64,000 bases of DNA from positions 1,264,596 to 1,328,595 of the forward strand of contig NZ_PJKB01000001.1 in assembly GCF_002884975.1 (NCBI RefSeq). The letters are read 5' to 3'. The number at the start of each line of letters is the position of its first letter. The stretch's first letter is position 1. Positions 1 through 8,824 of this stretch are shown here, one piece after another. The notes beneath the pieces were generated by a model, which was given only the letters and a program-made list of their open reading frames with translations, had not been told where the DNA came from and did no database searches. The DNA is from Akkermansia muciniphila (GTDB taxonomy: Bacteria; Verrucomicrobiota; Verrucomicrobiia; Verrucomicrobiales; Akkermansiaceae). The translations under genes were made by a program, and so were the position numbers.

Positions 1-2
1 CG

Positions 3-161
3 GAATGGAGCGAATACGCCAATGCGGACCTCCAGAAACTGGCGGACGTCATGCGCAACCGCATCATCTTTGACGGAAGGAACATCCTTTCTCCGGCCAA
101 TATCAAAGCCATGGGCTTTGAATACCACTCCGTGGGGCGCCCCTCCATTGAAGAGGCATAA
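3..161 (+). CDS. UDP-glucose 6-dehydrogenase, C-terminal end (5' truncated by window)
   Basis: Only the last 52 codons are present, in frame from base 3 to the TAA at 159-161. The peptide contains FDGRNILSPANIKAMGF followed by EYHSVGRPS, which matches the conserved C-terminal NAD-binding end of the UDP-glucose/GDP-mannose dehydrogenase family. The enzyme oxidises UDP-glucose to UDP-glucuronate in the cytoplasm for surface polysaccharide synthesis. The catalytic cysteine and the N-terminal Rossmann domain lie outside the window, so a sister enzyme such as UDP-N-acetylmannosamine dehydrogenase cannot be fully excluded, although the FDGRN and GR motifs favour UDP-glucose. Confidence 0.8.
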   Translation, partial: EWSEYANADLQKLADVMRNRIIFDGRNILSPANIKAMGFEYHSVGRPSIEEA

Positions 162-191
162 TCCCCGCCCGGTCTCAAGCAGCATCCCCGC

Positions 192-232
192 AAAAAGGCC
201 TCCGGAGCGTTGAATGCTCCGGAGGCCTTTGT
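192..232. terminator. Bidirectional intrinsic terminator
   Basis: A perfect 15-bp stem (194-208 with 216-230) encloses a 7-base loop. On the minus strand the hairpin is followed by TTTTT. On the plus strand it ends in TTT followed by a T-rich stretch. It lies between two convergent genes and probably serves both. Confidence 0.9.
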
Positions 233-259
233 CATTTATTCGCTAATCCTGTTGCCCGA

Positions 260-1240
260 TCAAAAATCAAACTGCAATCCCGCCCGAAGGTAAAAACCGG
301 GATCGTAATGGTACTTCTCCAGTTCATGGCTCCCGTTGCTGGTCTTGATGGTGCCGGAGTTCCCGAAGGAAAAGCCAACATCCGTCACGATGCGGGGGCG
401 CACGCTCCCCCAACGGCCCAGCCCTATGTCCGCTCCTATGCCGGCCACGCCGGAAATCCACTCAAACTGGCGGACGCGGCGGTCATGGTGAATCGTCCAG
501 GTGCCGGACACCACGGAAACGAAAGGCCCCCACGTCAGACCGTCGCTGACCTTGCTGGTATAGGAAAGGCGGGCGCCTTCCAGCTGAAGGGTCCAGTTGC
601 GCGTTGCCTGCCACTTGAACTGGATAAGAGGCAGGAGAGGGTAATCCCCCAGCTGCGGATAACACCCGATGCCGATGCCGTAGCTGAACCGATCATTCAG
701 AGGACCGGCAAGGAGAGCATGGCCGCCGAAAAAGATATTATGGCTTGTCCATGTATCGAAGTCCGTGGAAATCTGCGGCGTTATGCCGAAAACCAGGCGC
801 GTTTTCCCACTAAGCTTGTAGGAGGCATTCACATTCAGCCAGACCGTGTACAGGCGGTCCACATCCATCACATCCGCTCCCTTTCCGTTGAACCAGCTCA
901 AACGAAGGGCCGTCGTGGCGGAAAAGCCCCAGGAACCGCTGGACATCCGGCACAGATTCAGGTCCGTCATCCAATTCTGAATATCCACACTCCCATGTCC
1001 GTTTCTGGAATCCATGGGGCCGAGCAGCTCAAAATAGGACTGCGTGGGGAAAACGGGCTTGGAGGCGGAATCCCCTACCGGAGCCGGAGCGCTATTGTAC
1101 CCTCCGGAATAGGCTTCTGCATAATAGCCGGTATCATAACCGTCTGAGGAATCGGAATCCGGATATGGCTGGGTGTTCGCCTGGGCGACCACGGCCATGC
1201 CGGCCGCAAGAGAGAGACTCGACAAAAATCGAAGGGTCAT
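260..1240 (-). CDS. Secreted, outer-membrane-barrel-like protein of unknown function
   Basis: The 326-residue product starts with a clear signal peptide (basic MTLRF, hydrophobic core, AVVAQA-like cleavage site near residue 21). A low-complexity Tyr/Gly/Ser/Asp stretch covers about residues 22-60. The rest alternates polar and aromatic or hydrophobic residues as in transmembrane strands, and the protein ends in LRAGLQFDF with a terminal Phe, typical of outer-membrane beta-barrels. I do not recognise a named family. It is probably an outer-membrane protein of porin or autotransporter-barrel type, but that rests on pattern only. It ends at the shared terminator with the upstream dehydrogenase gene. 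Confidence 0.6.
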   Translation of the reverse strand: MTLRFLSSLSLAAGMAVVAQANTQPYPDSDSSDGYDTGYYAEAYSGGYNSAPAPVGDSASKPVFPTQSYFELLGPMDSRNGHGSVDIQNWMTDLNLCRMSSGSWGFSATTALRLSWFNGKGADVMDVDRLYTVWLNVNASYKLSGKTRLVFGITPQISTDFDTWTSHNIFFGGHALLAGPLNDRFSYGIGIGCYPQLGDYPLLPLIQFKWQATRNWTLQLEGARLSYTSKVSDGLTWGPFVSVVSGTWTIHHDRRVRQFEWISGVAGIGADIGLGRWGSVRPRIVTDVGFSFGNSGTIKTSNGSHELEKYHYDPGFYLRAGLQFDF

Positions 1241-1298
1241 GCCGGGAAAGTATACATACGATCACGCCCGGTCAATCAAAAGATATACAAATGACCAA

Positions 1299-1580
1299 TT
1301 AATTGCTACCGCTCCCGAACAGAACCGCAACCAACATCATCACGAGTACAAGAAGCAGGTACCACCGGGCCGCTTTGCTGCTCCGTATGCACGCACCCGC
1401 ACAAACAAGAGACACGACAAAACAAACCGCCGCCGCCAAAAGCATAACCCGCGCCAGCATGGGAAAATCCAGCGCCCCTGCCCCCGCCGCAAGAAGCGTC
1501 CCTATCACATACCCGGCAAACGACCATCTCAACCCTGCCAGCCAGGAAAAGCCTGTCGCCTTCTGCCGATTCTCACTCAT
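1299..1580 (-). CDS. Small integral membrane protein
   Basis: A 93-residue protein with three hydrophobic segments, about residues 17-38, 43-62 and 71-89, separated by short basic loops (RSSKAARW). It has no signal peptide and no recognisable motif. The GC-rich composition matches the core genome and differs from the AT-rich DNA just downstream. Two other frames are open across the same stretch, but this one has membrane-protein character and a sensible start. The function is unknown. Confidence 0.5.
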   Translation of the reverse strand: MSENRQKATGFSWLAGLRWSFAGYVIGTLLAAGAGALDFPMLARVMLLAAAVCFVVSLVCAGACIRSSKAARWYLLLVLVMMLVAVLFGSGSN

Positions 1581-1746
1581 GCACCCACTCTGCCCTGCAA
1601 CTCTCGAATCTCAAGCTAAAAAGCAGAGAATCTTACACACTTGATATTTATAATTCATTTTCCTATAATACATTAAATCAATAATTCTATTTATATCGAG
1701 TTAATCACTAACAAAATTTATTCTCATTCTGAAAGATGGATAACTA

Positions 1747-2733
1747 CTAATGATGAATATAATTTTTTTTGAATTTCTCAAAATTGTATATAAACTCGGG
1801 GGATTTATGTATCATTCTATGACAGTTAGGGCACAACACAACAAAATCTTCTTTTGTAACTTCTACACTAGAATTCTTTCTTTCTGCCACAGGTTTAAGA
1901 TGGTGTGCTTCTATGTAGTCTTTGCCGATATTTCCATAATATTCCTCTAGTTTTATTCCACAAACTTCACATATATACCCTCTTTGTTGCTTTATCCAGT
2001 TACTAATTTTAGCATTTCTTTCTCGAGAAATATGCATTCTAAACTTTAAGTTTTCAATCATTGATTGAGGTGCTGTTTCAGAGTAGGCTTCTACTTCTTC
2101 ATCACTAACCACACTGCCAGATCTATAAGAGATGTTATTATCAGCCATTTCAATTAACAACTTGTCATATAGTCGAAGAAATCTAATTAAATCCTGTAAA
2201 AAATCTTCATCTTTTAGATTATTAATCTCTTGCAAGCTATATTCTTTTGCTGTTATTGACGCATTAGCATAATAATTAGGCTTTTTTGAGCTAGATCTAA
2301 TAGCTAAAGATAGAGGTTCATTTCTCAAACCTACTAGTTCTTTTTGAGTTAATAATTCACGTAAAGCATTCGAACGTCGGAAAAGTTTTTGGGATTTATT
2401 TTTATCTTCAAAAGAAGTTACACCTTGATTGAGAGATAAATATAATTTTTTTGTTTGAGAATCTAACAAGTAAACAACATAAATACCATCTTGGGGACTT
2501 TTTGTTGCTATAGGGTTTAGTATTGCAACCCAAGGAATATCTGCCCATCTTCCTTGACCAATACTTCCAAGAAAAATAAAATTTCTATAAACCACAGGAA
2601 GAGATTCCTTCATTTGCTCTGGTATCTTTGAACGTACTAAATCACCGATAGGATGATTTGTTATTGGGCTGCTAGTTGAAGATTTAAAATAATCTTGTAC
2701 CCAGATATCTATAAGTTCCAAAAAATTTCTCAT
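1747..2733 (-). CDS. McrB-N (DUF3578)/HNH endonuclease, putative restriction protein
   Basis: A two-domain protein of 328 residues. Residues about 1-190 resemble the MrcB/McrB N-terminal DNA-recognition domain, with GQGRWADIPWVAIL and a YLSLNQG motif. Residues about 245-320 form an HNH nuclease: CEVCG, then EAHHLKP, then CPNCHRMIH, so both zinc-binding cysteine pairs and the catalytic histidines are intact. This layout fits a stand-alone modification-dependent (type IV-like) restriction enzyme, since no AAA+ McrB motor or McrC is adjacent. The gene is strongly AT-rich and sits beside two tRNA genes, so horizontal acquisition is likely. Substrate specificity is not visible. Confidence 0.8.
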   Translation of the reverse strand: MRNFLELIDIWVQDYFKSSTSSPITNHPIGDLVRSKIPEQMKESLPVVYRNFIFLGSIGQGRWADIPWVAILNPIATKSPQDGIYVVYLLDSQTKKLYLSLNQGVTSFEDKNKSQKLFRRSNALRELLTQKELVGLRNEPLSLAIRSSSKKPNYYANASITAKEYSLQEINNLKDEDFLQDLIRFLRLYDKLLIEMADNNISYRSGSVVSDEEVEAYSETAPQSMIENLKFRMHISRERNAKISNWIKQQRGYICEVCGIKLEEYYGNIGKDYIEAHHLKPVAERKNSSVEVTKEDFVVLCPNCHRMIHKSPEFIYNFEKFKKNYIHH

Positions 2734-2984
2734 TAATGTGAATTATTTTTATTTATTACATCAAATCATATCTTATCTTATGAAAAAATCAATTCATAAT
2801 TTTTAAAATATTACATATTTCTTTTATTGAAGAAATCCCCCTGTTCTCAATTCATTTAATCTCTTCAATATTTAAAAAAAACCAATCAGTTAGCGGTAGA
2901 ATTAGGAATAGCAACACCTCATTTTTGATAGCTGTTCTCTTTAACTAAAAGAGCTCCATCATTCACTAACATCATTAAAGAGAA

Positions 2985-3061
2985 TGGTCGGGAAGACAGG
3001 ATTCGAACCTGCGACATCCTGCTCCCAAAGCAGGCGCTCCACCAGGCTGAGCTACTTCCCG
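2985..3061 (-). tRNA. tRNA-Pro(TGG)
   Basis: The reverse strand folds as a cloverleaf with acceptor stem CGGGAAG/CTTCCCG, anticodon loop TTTGGGA (anticodon TGG), a GGTTCGAATCC T-arm and an encoded 3' CCA (bases 2985-2987). Confidence 0.95.
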
Positions 3062-3098
3062 TATAAAAGGGGGGGATTAAAAAATTGGGAGAAAAAAA

Positions 3099-3174
3099 TG
3101 GTGGCTCGGGACGGGATCGAACCGCCGACACGGGGATTTTCAATCCCCTGCTCTACCGACTGAGCTACCGAGCC
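3099..3174 (-). tRNA. tRNA-Phe(GAA)
   Basis: The reverse strand gives a cloverleaf with acceptor stem GGCTCGG/CCGAGCC, anticodon stem GGGGA/TCCCC around TTGAAAA (anticodon GAA), and encoded ACCA. It lies 37 bp upstream of tRNA-Pro on the same strand, so the two are probably co-transcribed. Confidence 0.95.
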
Positions 3175-3308
3175 ACTTGCTTGCACGCAGAACGTGTTTG
3201 CGGGGCAGAATCTAGCACCACAGCTCCGGTATTGCAACCACAAAATATCATTTTTTCAATTTTCCTGCGTTTTGCCGTGTCCGGCAGCAGGAAGTCCTTT
3301 CCAGTCAA

Positions 3309-4238
3309 TCAGGAAGAAGCCTGCGCCAGAATGCCGCTCAGCACCAGCGGAAAGATCAGCGCCACCCAGGAGAGGGTGTACAGCAGGAGAGGAGGCATGT
3401 TCCTCTTCAACCTGTCCAGCACGAACATGAATACTCCCGCCATGGCCAGCCCGTAGTAAATCCACGCATCACCGGTGTATTCCCGCGCCGCAGCGGCAAG
3501 GCAGAAAACCACGTAAATGACAATCACTCCCATCCAGACCAGGGATACCATGTCGCGGGCGGCGGATTCCTGCGCCTCTTCATCATCTTCTTCTATCCAC
3601 CGCCTCCGGCTGAACATGCTCAGCATAACCAGGGCCACCAGATACCAGGTGGGGGTGGATAACTGGCCGCTCCACCCTCCGCCCATGGTGCCGTAAAAGT
3701 AGGCCGGGATTCCGGCTCCGGTGGCAAAGGAGACGGAGGCAAAGAACGCTCCCATGACGAACGCGGAAGACAGGATTCCCTTTTTATGCGGATTGGTGGA
3801 GAAGTACAGGAACAGCAGGCTGCATATTCCCGGCAGCAGGGCGAATTGGAAGATGACCACACCCAACTGGAAGAACATGATCCACAGACCCGTGATGGCG
3901 GCCACCACAATGAGCAGGGAGATGATGAAGCAGTGTTTTTTGGCAAACAGCAGGCATTCATCAGAGTATACCGCGGGGCCTCCACGGAATACCTTCATGA
4001 CCCGGTCCAGCATGTTGACACACCAGACGGCCACAAATAGAAACTGGTACAGCCAGGGAGAGGAGACCACCACCAGATGGGACTGGCTGACGGCAAAAGC
4101 CCACGCAATGGCTGCAGAAGGAATCTCCAGTCCCATCAGGGAAAACCACGCCCACCAGGGGGGTCTCTTCAGCACCTGCTCCATTTTCCGTTTCATCATC
4201 CCCATAACGGCTCTCCGGGCAAGTCCATCCACCGTCAT
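3309..4238 (-). CDS. Polytopic membrane protein, function unknown
   Basis: 309 residues with about seven to nine hydrophobic segments and short charged loops, including an acidic cytoplasmic loop EEDDEEAQES near residue 225. The overall size, helix density and the loop NMLDRVMKVFRGG near residue 75 recall UbiA-type prenyltransferases. The diagnostic paired Asp-rich motifs are not convincing, so I do not assign that family. It has no signal peptide. Several methionines lie near the start (MGMMKRKM), so the true start may be internal. It is divergent from rpmE2 across about 100 bp. Confidence 0.55.
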   Translation of the reverse strand: MTVDGLARRAVMGMMKRKMEQVLKRPPWWAWFSLMGLEIPSAAIAWAFAVSQSHLVVVSSPWLYQFLFVAVWCVNMLDRVMKVFRGGPAVYSDECLLFAKKHCFIISLLIVVAAITGLWIMFFQLGVVIFQFALLPGICSLLFLYFSTNPHKKGILSSAFVMGAFFASVSFATGAGIPAYFYGTMGGGWSGQLSTPTWYLVALVMLSMFSRRRWIEEDDEEAQESAARDMVSLVWMGVIVIYVVFCLAAAAREYTGDAWIYYGLAMAGVFMFVLDRLKRNMPPLLLYTLSWVALIFPLVLSGILAQASS

Positions 4239-4270
4239 TCACAGACTTCCGCATTTTTATACGGGGATGC

Positions 4271-4298
4271 TTGACATGCAATAAAACGCGCCTATACT
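4271..4298 (+). promoter_or_regulatory. Sigma-70-type promoter of rpmE2
   Basis: TTGACA at 4271-4276 and TATACT at 4293-4298 with a 16-bp spacer. The ATG lies 36 bp downstream. Confidence 0.8.
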
Positions 4299-4334
4299 GG
4301 TGCTCCCCTTGCGTCGGAAACGCAATACATCACC

Positions 4335-4610
4335 ATGAAGAAAGACATTCATCCCCAGTATAATCCGGTCGTCTTCGTTGACATCACCACCGGACGCCGC
4401 TTCATCACCCATTCCACCGTTCGTTCCCCCAAGACGGAAGTTATTGACGGGGTTGAACATTTCGTGGTTTCCTGCGGTATCACCTCCGATTCCCACCCGT
4501 TCTTCACCGGCAAGAACCAGTTCGTGGACACCGAAGGCCGCATCGACAAGTTCCAGAAGCGCTTCGGCTCCGTCCGGCGCAGCGGCGGCAAGCCCAAGCT
4601 CAACAAGTAA
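4335..4610 (+). CDS. rpmE2: 50S ribosomal protein L31 type B
   Basis: The 91-residue product begins MKKDIHPQYNPVVF and contains SHPFFTGKNQFVDTEGRIDKF, the hallmark of L31. It lacks the CxxC zinc pair of the zinc-binding form and has the longer type B layout, so it is the zinc-independent version that many bacteria use under zinc limitation. It binds the central protuberance of the large ribosomal subunit. It is monocistronic here, with its own promoter and terminator. No Zur-like operator is obvious. Confidence 0.95.
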   Translation: MKKDIHPQYNPVVFVDITTGRRFITHSTVRSPKTEVIDGVEHFVVSCGITSDSHPFFTGKNQFVDTEGRIDKFQKRFGSVRRSGGKPKLNK

Positions 4611-4630
4611 GGCTTGTTCCAACAGTTTTC

Positions 4631-4667
4631 CAACCCCGTTTCCTTTACGGAAAACGGGGTTTTTTAT
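4631..4667 (+). terminator. Intrinsic terminator of rpmE2
   Basis: AACCCCGTTT (4632-4641) pairs with AAACGGGGTT (4652-4661), followed by TTTTATTT. Confidence 0.9.
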
Positions 4668-4713
4668 TTGAAGGCTTCTCTTTGTCCCTTTTTCCTGTTT
4701 CACTGGCGGCGGC

Positions 4714-5718
4714 ATGATGTTGACACCGGACCATTTTGACAGCCAGTCTGCGGAGCTTCTGCGTTCCGGACGTCCCGTCCTGGCCGGCATCAGCGGCGGA
4801 CGGGATTCCATGGCCCTTCTTTCCCTCTTGTCCGGCATGCCGGGCTGCAACCTGGTTGCCTGCCACGTGCACCACGGCTTGCGGCCGGAGGCGGACGAGG
4901 AGGCGCAGTTCGTACGCCAGCATGCCTCCTCCCTGGGGATTCCCTGCGTTTGGGAACGGGCGGACGTCCGCACCATGGCCCGTGCCGGGGGCATGTCCCT
5001 TGAGGAAGCGGCACGGCATGCACGGCAGGAGCTTTTCCTGAAGTGGTCCGCAGCCCATCCGGGCGCGCTCGTAGCGCTGGCCCACCACCGGAACGACCAG
5101 CAGGAGACGGCCCTGCTTCACCTGTGCCGCGGCGCTTCCGGAATTCACGGCATGTCTCCCGTTTCCACGTGGGCCAACGGACTGACCGTTGTACGTCCCT
5201 TGCTGGATTTTTCCCAGGAGGAGATCACCGCATACCTGGCCCATCACCGCATTCCATGGAGGGAGGACGCCAGCAACCAGTCCACGGAGTACACCAGGAA
5301 TGCCCTGCGCCATGAGGTTATCCCCAGGCTGGATGCTCTGTTCCGGCGGGATACCAGCCTTTCCTTTTCACGCGCCTGCCGGGTGGAGAACCAAATCCGC
5401 ACGGCGCTTTCCCAGGCCCTGGATTCCATGAACCTGACGGATCCGCAGGGACGCCTGTTCCTGCCGAAGGTGAACCAGCTCCCCGCGGAACTGAGGCAAT
5501 GCGCCGTTCATGATTACCTGCGCCGCCGGAATGTTCCCGATCTGACGGAAGAGGCCGTGCTCCGGGTCATGAATATCCTGGATACAGGCGGCCCTTCCCG
5601 CACTTCCCTGCCCGGAGGCAAGCTGGCCGTGCGCAAGGAGAAGCGCCTTCTGGTCAAGGATGCGCCGCCGATCAATAAAGGGGAGCAACCCCCTGCGGAT
5701 ACAGCAGGTGGAATTTAA
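4714..5718 (+). CDS. tilS: tRNA(Ile)-lysidine synthase
   Basis: 334 residues. The PP-loop ATP-pyrophosphatase motif is near residue 27 (ISGGRDSMALL), followed by HVHHGLRPEAD at about 51-61, and the family motifs HHRNDQQET and RPLL. Beyond these, DASNQSTEYTRNALRHEVIP is the TilS-specific signature. The enzyme attaches lysine to the wobble cytidine of tRNA-Ile(CAU) so that it reads AUA. The C-terminal region is shorter than in E. coli TilS, so the C-terminal domains may be reduced. Its 3' end overlaps the convergent pta gene by 47 bp. Confidence 0.93.
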   Translation: MMLTPDHFDSQSAELLRSGRPVLAGISGGRDSMALLSLLSGMPGCNLVACHVHHGLRPEADEEAQFVRQHASSLGIPCVWERADVRTMARAGGMSLEEAARHARQELFLKWSAAHPGALVALAHHRNDQQETALLHLCRGASGIHGMSPVSTWANGLTVVRPLLDFSQEEITAYLAHHRIPWREDASNQSTEYTRNALRHEVIPRLDALFRRDTSLSFSRACRVENQIRTALSQALDSMNLTDPQGRLFLPKVNQLPAELRQCAVHDYLRRRNVPDLTEEAVLRVMNILDTGGPSRTSLPGGKLAVRKEKRLLVKDAPPINKGEQPPADTAGGI

Positions 5719-6763
5719 TGGCTTCATTCCCCACCACCAGCGCAGTGCCGAACATCCGGTCTTCATCCGTCAATCGCGGAAGCTGGGCGATCGGGAAGAG
5801 CAGTCCGCCCAGAATGAGGCCGTAGTTGTATACGGAGGGCATCATGCAGATCAGCTTTTTGGAAATGTCAGCCGCATCCAGGGTCGGGAAGACCCATACG
5901 TCACTGGGCTGCAGCATGGAGTTGCGGTGCACGCGCACGCTGTAGGAGTCCGGAGACAGGGCGGCGTCAATCTGGATTTCCCCTTCCACGGAGATTTCAT
6001 TATTCAGGCAATCCTTCTGCACCATGCTGCGTGCCAGCGCCGTAGCGGCCCTGGTGCGGTCCGCGGCCAGTTCCGGCACAGAGCCGTCCGTGGACGCGCT
6101 CAACATGGCGACGCGGACGCTCTTGCCAAGCATGTGCCGGGCCATTTTGGCCGTTTCCACGGCAAAGTAGGCCATGTTTTCCACCGTAGGATCAGGCGTC
6201 ACGCCCGTATCCGCCAGGAAGTAGATGCCGCGGCCGCCGAATTTTTTGGCAAATTCGGGAACCAATACAATGGAGATGGCAAAAAGGGGCTTGGTGGGAA
6301 CGGGGTCCTGCCGGTATTTGTTCACGGCGCGGAAGACGGAGGCCACCCTTTTCATGTTCCCCGCCACAATGGCGTCCGCCTGGCCGTAAAGAACCATCAT
6401 GGCGGCAAAGTGGACCGGTTCGGAGACGATTTCACGCGTGTTCATGGGCAGTCCGTTGCCGAACATTTGCTCCGCGCGTTCATAGCGGTCGCAGAACATT
6501 TGAAGGTCTGAGCTTTTTTCCGGTTCAATGATTCGGACGAATTTCAGGGAAATTCCGTTCATTTCCGCCATTCTCCGGATGACTTCCTTCCGGCCCAGCA
6601 GGATGGGCACCCCGGCCTTCTCCGCCACGAAGCGTTCAGACACGCGCAATACGCGCACGTCCTCCCCTTCCGGAAAAACAATGCGCTTGGGATGACGCTT
6701 CAGGTTGTCCAGGAGCGGTCCTGTGAAATCATTCAGCGGGGAAAAGCCTTGCCAATCACTCAT
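5672..6763 (-). CDS. pta: Phosphate acetyltransferase (PTA/PTB family)
   Basis: 363 residues forming a single PTA/PTB domain: RIVFPEGED near residue 27, then AIVAGN near 135, GIYFLADTGVTPDPT near 175 and VAMLSASTDGS near 215. It interconverts acetyl-CoA and acetyl-phosphate, the step before acetate kinase in acetate fermentation. It has no N-terminal DRTGG extension, so it is the short form. A phosphate butyryltransferase is a less likely alternative. No acetate kinase gene is adjacent. It is transcribed divergently from the PHP phosphatase gene and its end overlaps tilS tail to tail. Confidence 0.85.
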   Translation of the reverse strand: MSDWQGFSPLNDFTGPLLDNLKRHPKRIVFPEGEDVRVLRVSERFVAEKAGVPILLGRKEVIRRMAEMNGISLKFVRIIEPEKSSDLQMFCDRYERAEQMFGNGLPMNTREIVSEPVHFAAMMVLYGQADAIVAGNMKRVASVFRAVNKYRQDPVPTKPLFAISIVLVPEFAKKFGGRGIYFLADTGVTPDPTVENMAYFAVETAKMARHMLGKSVRVAMLSASTDGSVPELAADRTRAATALARSMVQKDCLNNEISVEGEIQIDAALSPDSYSVRVHRNSMLQPSDVWVFPTLDAADISKKLICMMPSVYNYGLILGGLLFPIAQLPRLTDEDRMFGTALVVGNEAIKFHLLYPQGVAPLY

Positions 6764-6863
6764 ATGTCACGTGTCCTATTCAACGCGACTCTAGAAAATC
6801 CCGTCCATAAAATCAACCCATAAAGTCAAAGACGGCAAATAATCGGCAAATACGTCCTCCGTA

Positions 6864-6892
6864 TTGAACCGCCCGCGCCGCCGTGCTAGCAT
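6864..6892 (+). promoter_or_regulatory. Promoter of the PHP phosphatase gene
   Basis: TTGAAC at 6864-6869 and TAGCAT at 6887-6892 with a 17-bp spacer. The ATG at 6905 is only 12 bp past the -10 box, so the transcript would have almost no leader. Confidence 0.65.
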
Positions 6893-6904
6893 GGGCTTTT
6901 CCCC

Positions 6905-7714
6905 ATGTACTGCGATTACCATACCCATACCCCCCTGTGCCTGCACGCCTCCGGCACTCCGCAGGAATATGTGCAGTCAGCCGTGCGCGCCGGACTGCGG
7001 GAATACGGCATTTCAGACCACGCCCCCATGCCCGGCGAGCCTTTTGACGACTGGCGCATGAAGCAGGCGGACATGCCGGCCTATCTGGACTGGCTCACGG
7101 AGGCCCGGGAGCTTGCCGCGCCGCACGGCCTGGCGGTCCGCACCGCGCTGGAATGCGACTGGTTCCCCGGCATTGAGCCGTGGATAGAGCATTTGCGGAG
7201 CCTGCACGGGTGGGATTACCTGATCGGCTCCGTCCATTACCTGGGAGAGAAGGAGGAGTTTGACAATCCCTACAAGATGGATTTCTGGAACCGGACGGCC
7301 GTGGAGGACGCCTGGGCGCAGTACTGGGAACGCTACCGGGACATGGCGGCCTCCGGCCTGTTCCAGATCATGGGCCATGCGGACCTGATCAAGAAATTCG
7401 GGTTCCGCCCTGCCGGAGACCTGCGCCCTTATTATGAACCCGCGCTGGAAGCCATCCGGGAATCCGGCGCGTGCCTGGAACTTAATACCGCCGGATGGCG
7501 CAACAAGTGCGCCGAGCAGTATCCGGACGCACAGTTCCTGAAAATGGCGGCGGAGATGGGCATTCCCCTCACCATCAGTTCAGACGCCCACAAGCCGGAG
7601 GATGTTGGCCGGGATTTTGAGCGCGCCGCGGAACTGGCCCGCCAGGCCGGGTTCCGCCATCTGGCCGCCTTTAACGCTGGCCGCATGGAGTTGTTCCCCC
7701 TGCCCGGGGCCTGA
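6905..7714 (+). CDS. Histidinol-phosphatase, PHP family (HisJ/HisK type)
   Basis: 269 residues. It opens with the PHP metal-binding motif DYHTHTPLCLHASG, then has YGISDHAPMPG near residue 38, an ECDWFPG motif, LIGSVHYLG near 110, MGHADLIKKFG, and SSDAHKPEDVG near residue 225. These match the HisJ-type histidinol-phosphate phosphatases, metal-dependent enzymes that release phosphate from L-histidinol phosphate in histidine synthesis. No other his biosynthesis gene is adjacent. A related PHP phosphoesterase with another substrate is possible. Confidence 0.85.
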   Translation: MYCDYHTHTPLCLHASGTPQEYVQSAVRAGLREYGISDHAPMPGEPFDDWRMKQADMPAYLDWLTEARELAAPHGLAVRTALECDWFPGIEPWIEHLRSLHGWDYLIGSVHYLGEKEEFDNPYKMDFWNRTAVEDAWAQYWERYRDMAASGLFQIMGHADLIKKFGFRPAGDLRPYYEPALEAIRESGACLELNTAGWRNKCAEQYPDAQFLKMAAEMGIPLTISSDAHKPEDVGRDFERAAELARQAGFRHLAAFNAGRMELFPLPGA

Positions 7715-7852
7715 CCTTCCCCTTTGCAGGAAAGAAGGCTTTTCCGCAGTCTGCCGCGTCAGTTCCATGAACAGCCGCAGGCTTGCCCGTCCGTGCCGGA
7801 ATCCGCCACACGGCTACCGTAAGAAAAGAAGAGAAATCCCGGCAAACAGCCC

Positions 7853-8695
7853 CTACCCCACGCGCATGTTGGGCTTGGTGGGGATGGGAACGGGACGCGG
7901 CGGGACGGGGTAAGGCCTGGGCGGCCGGGGAGGAAGGGGCCGGATAATCACGGGAGGGGGAGGATAGTTCCATGTCCGGATGATCGGGGGGACGATGATG
8001 CGCTCCGTTCTCGGCTGGCTGGCTACGTCCCGCACTTCCCCCTGCAACTGGGAGACCTGCTTGTTCAGGTCCGCAATCTTTTTCTGGGTTCCGTCTTTCA
8101 GTGCCAGGTATTTCTTTTCCAGGTCCTGCCAGTATTGTTCCGCGGATTCCCTTTTTTTGCGGATGGCGCTTACCTGGTCCTGGTACGTTCCGGCCCTCGC
8201 GCGGAATACGCGGGCTTCCTCCGACAGCCCCACACGGTCCGCTTCCAGGGCATTCCATTGCAGGGCCATGACTTCAGCTTCCACCTTGGTGAGTTCCCCC
8301 ATCAGTAAAAACATGCGGGCGATGTCCGCCCCTTCCAGATAGCGGGGGTGCCGTTCCGCCTCAGACAGGGATTCCCGGATTTTCCTGGCTTCCTCATCCG
8401 CCGCCTTCCTGGCCTCTTCCGCCTTCTTTCTCCGCGCCGCATCCTCCAGGCGCCGCTGGCCCAGCCTGGCCTCCACCTCCTCCGGCGTCATCCTGTAATC
8501 CTTTTGCTGTTCGTCCGTCAGCTCCTTGTAAGGAACCTTGGCTACGCCGTCCGTATACTGGACGCTGACAAAGTCATCACCGGAAGATACCACGCTGGCA
8601 TCCTTAAGCACCCTTCCGGACCTCAGGGTCATGTTTTCCGCCAGGGCGGCGGGCAACAGGGCGCACAATATTAAAAAACAGGTTCCATGCTTCAT
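7853..8695 (-). CDS. Secreted coiled-coil protein with proline-rich tail
   Basis: 280 residues. A signal peptide (MKHGTCFLILCALLPAALA) is followed by a small domain (LRSGRVLKDASVVSSGDDF, about 24-65) resembling the N-terminal SHD1/SLA1-like module common in verrucomicrobial secreted proteins. Residues about 70-225 are rich in Glu, Lys, Arg and Ala with heptad periodicity, so a long coiled coil is likely. The last 45 residues are almost all Pro, Arg, Ile and Val (PPPPVIIRPLPPRPPRP), suggesting an extended or wall-spanning tail. The function is unknown. A role as a periplasmic structural or tether protein is inference. Confidence 0.65.
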   Translation of the reverse strand: MKHGTCFLILCALLPAALAENMTLRSGRVLKDASVVSSGDDFVSVQYTDGVAKVPYKELTDEQQKDYRMTPEEVEARLGQRRLEDAARRKKAEEARKAADEEARKIRESLSEAERHPRYLEGADIARMFLLMGELTKVEAEVMALQWNALEADRVGLSEEARVFRARAGTYQDQVSAIRKKRESAEQYWQDLEKKYLALKDGTQKKIADLNKQVSQLQGEVRDVASQPRTERIIVPPIIRTWNYPPPPVIIRPLPPRPPRPYPVPPRPVPIPTKPNMRVG

Positions 8696-8824
8696 GTGAT
8701 TCTCCTCTTCTACGTTGGTAAGAGGCGCAGGGGAAGGAATTTATTCAAAAAAAATAGGACCAGAGGTTAATTCTGGCGCAGCGGCCCGCTTTTCGTTAGC
8801 ATTACGCGAATCCTTTATATTTGT

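Noticed and set aside
3052-3243. Small frames over the tRNA-Pro and tRNA-Phe genes
   Set aside because: They read through tRNA sequence. The tRNAs fold fully and explain the conservation.
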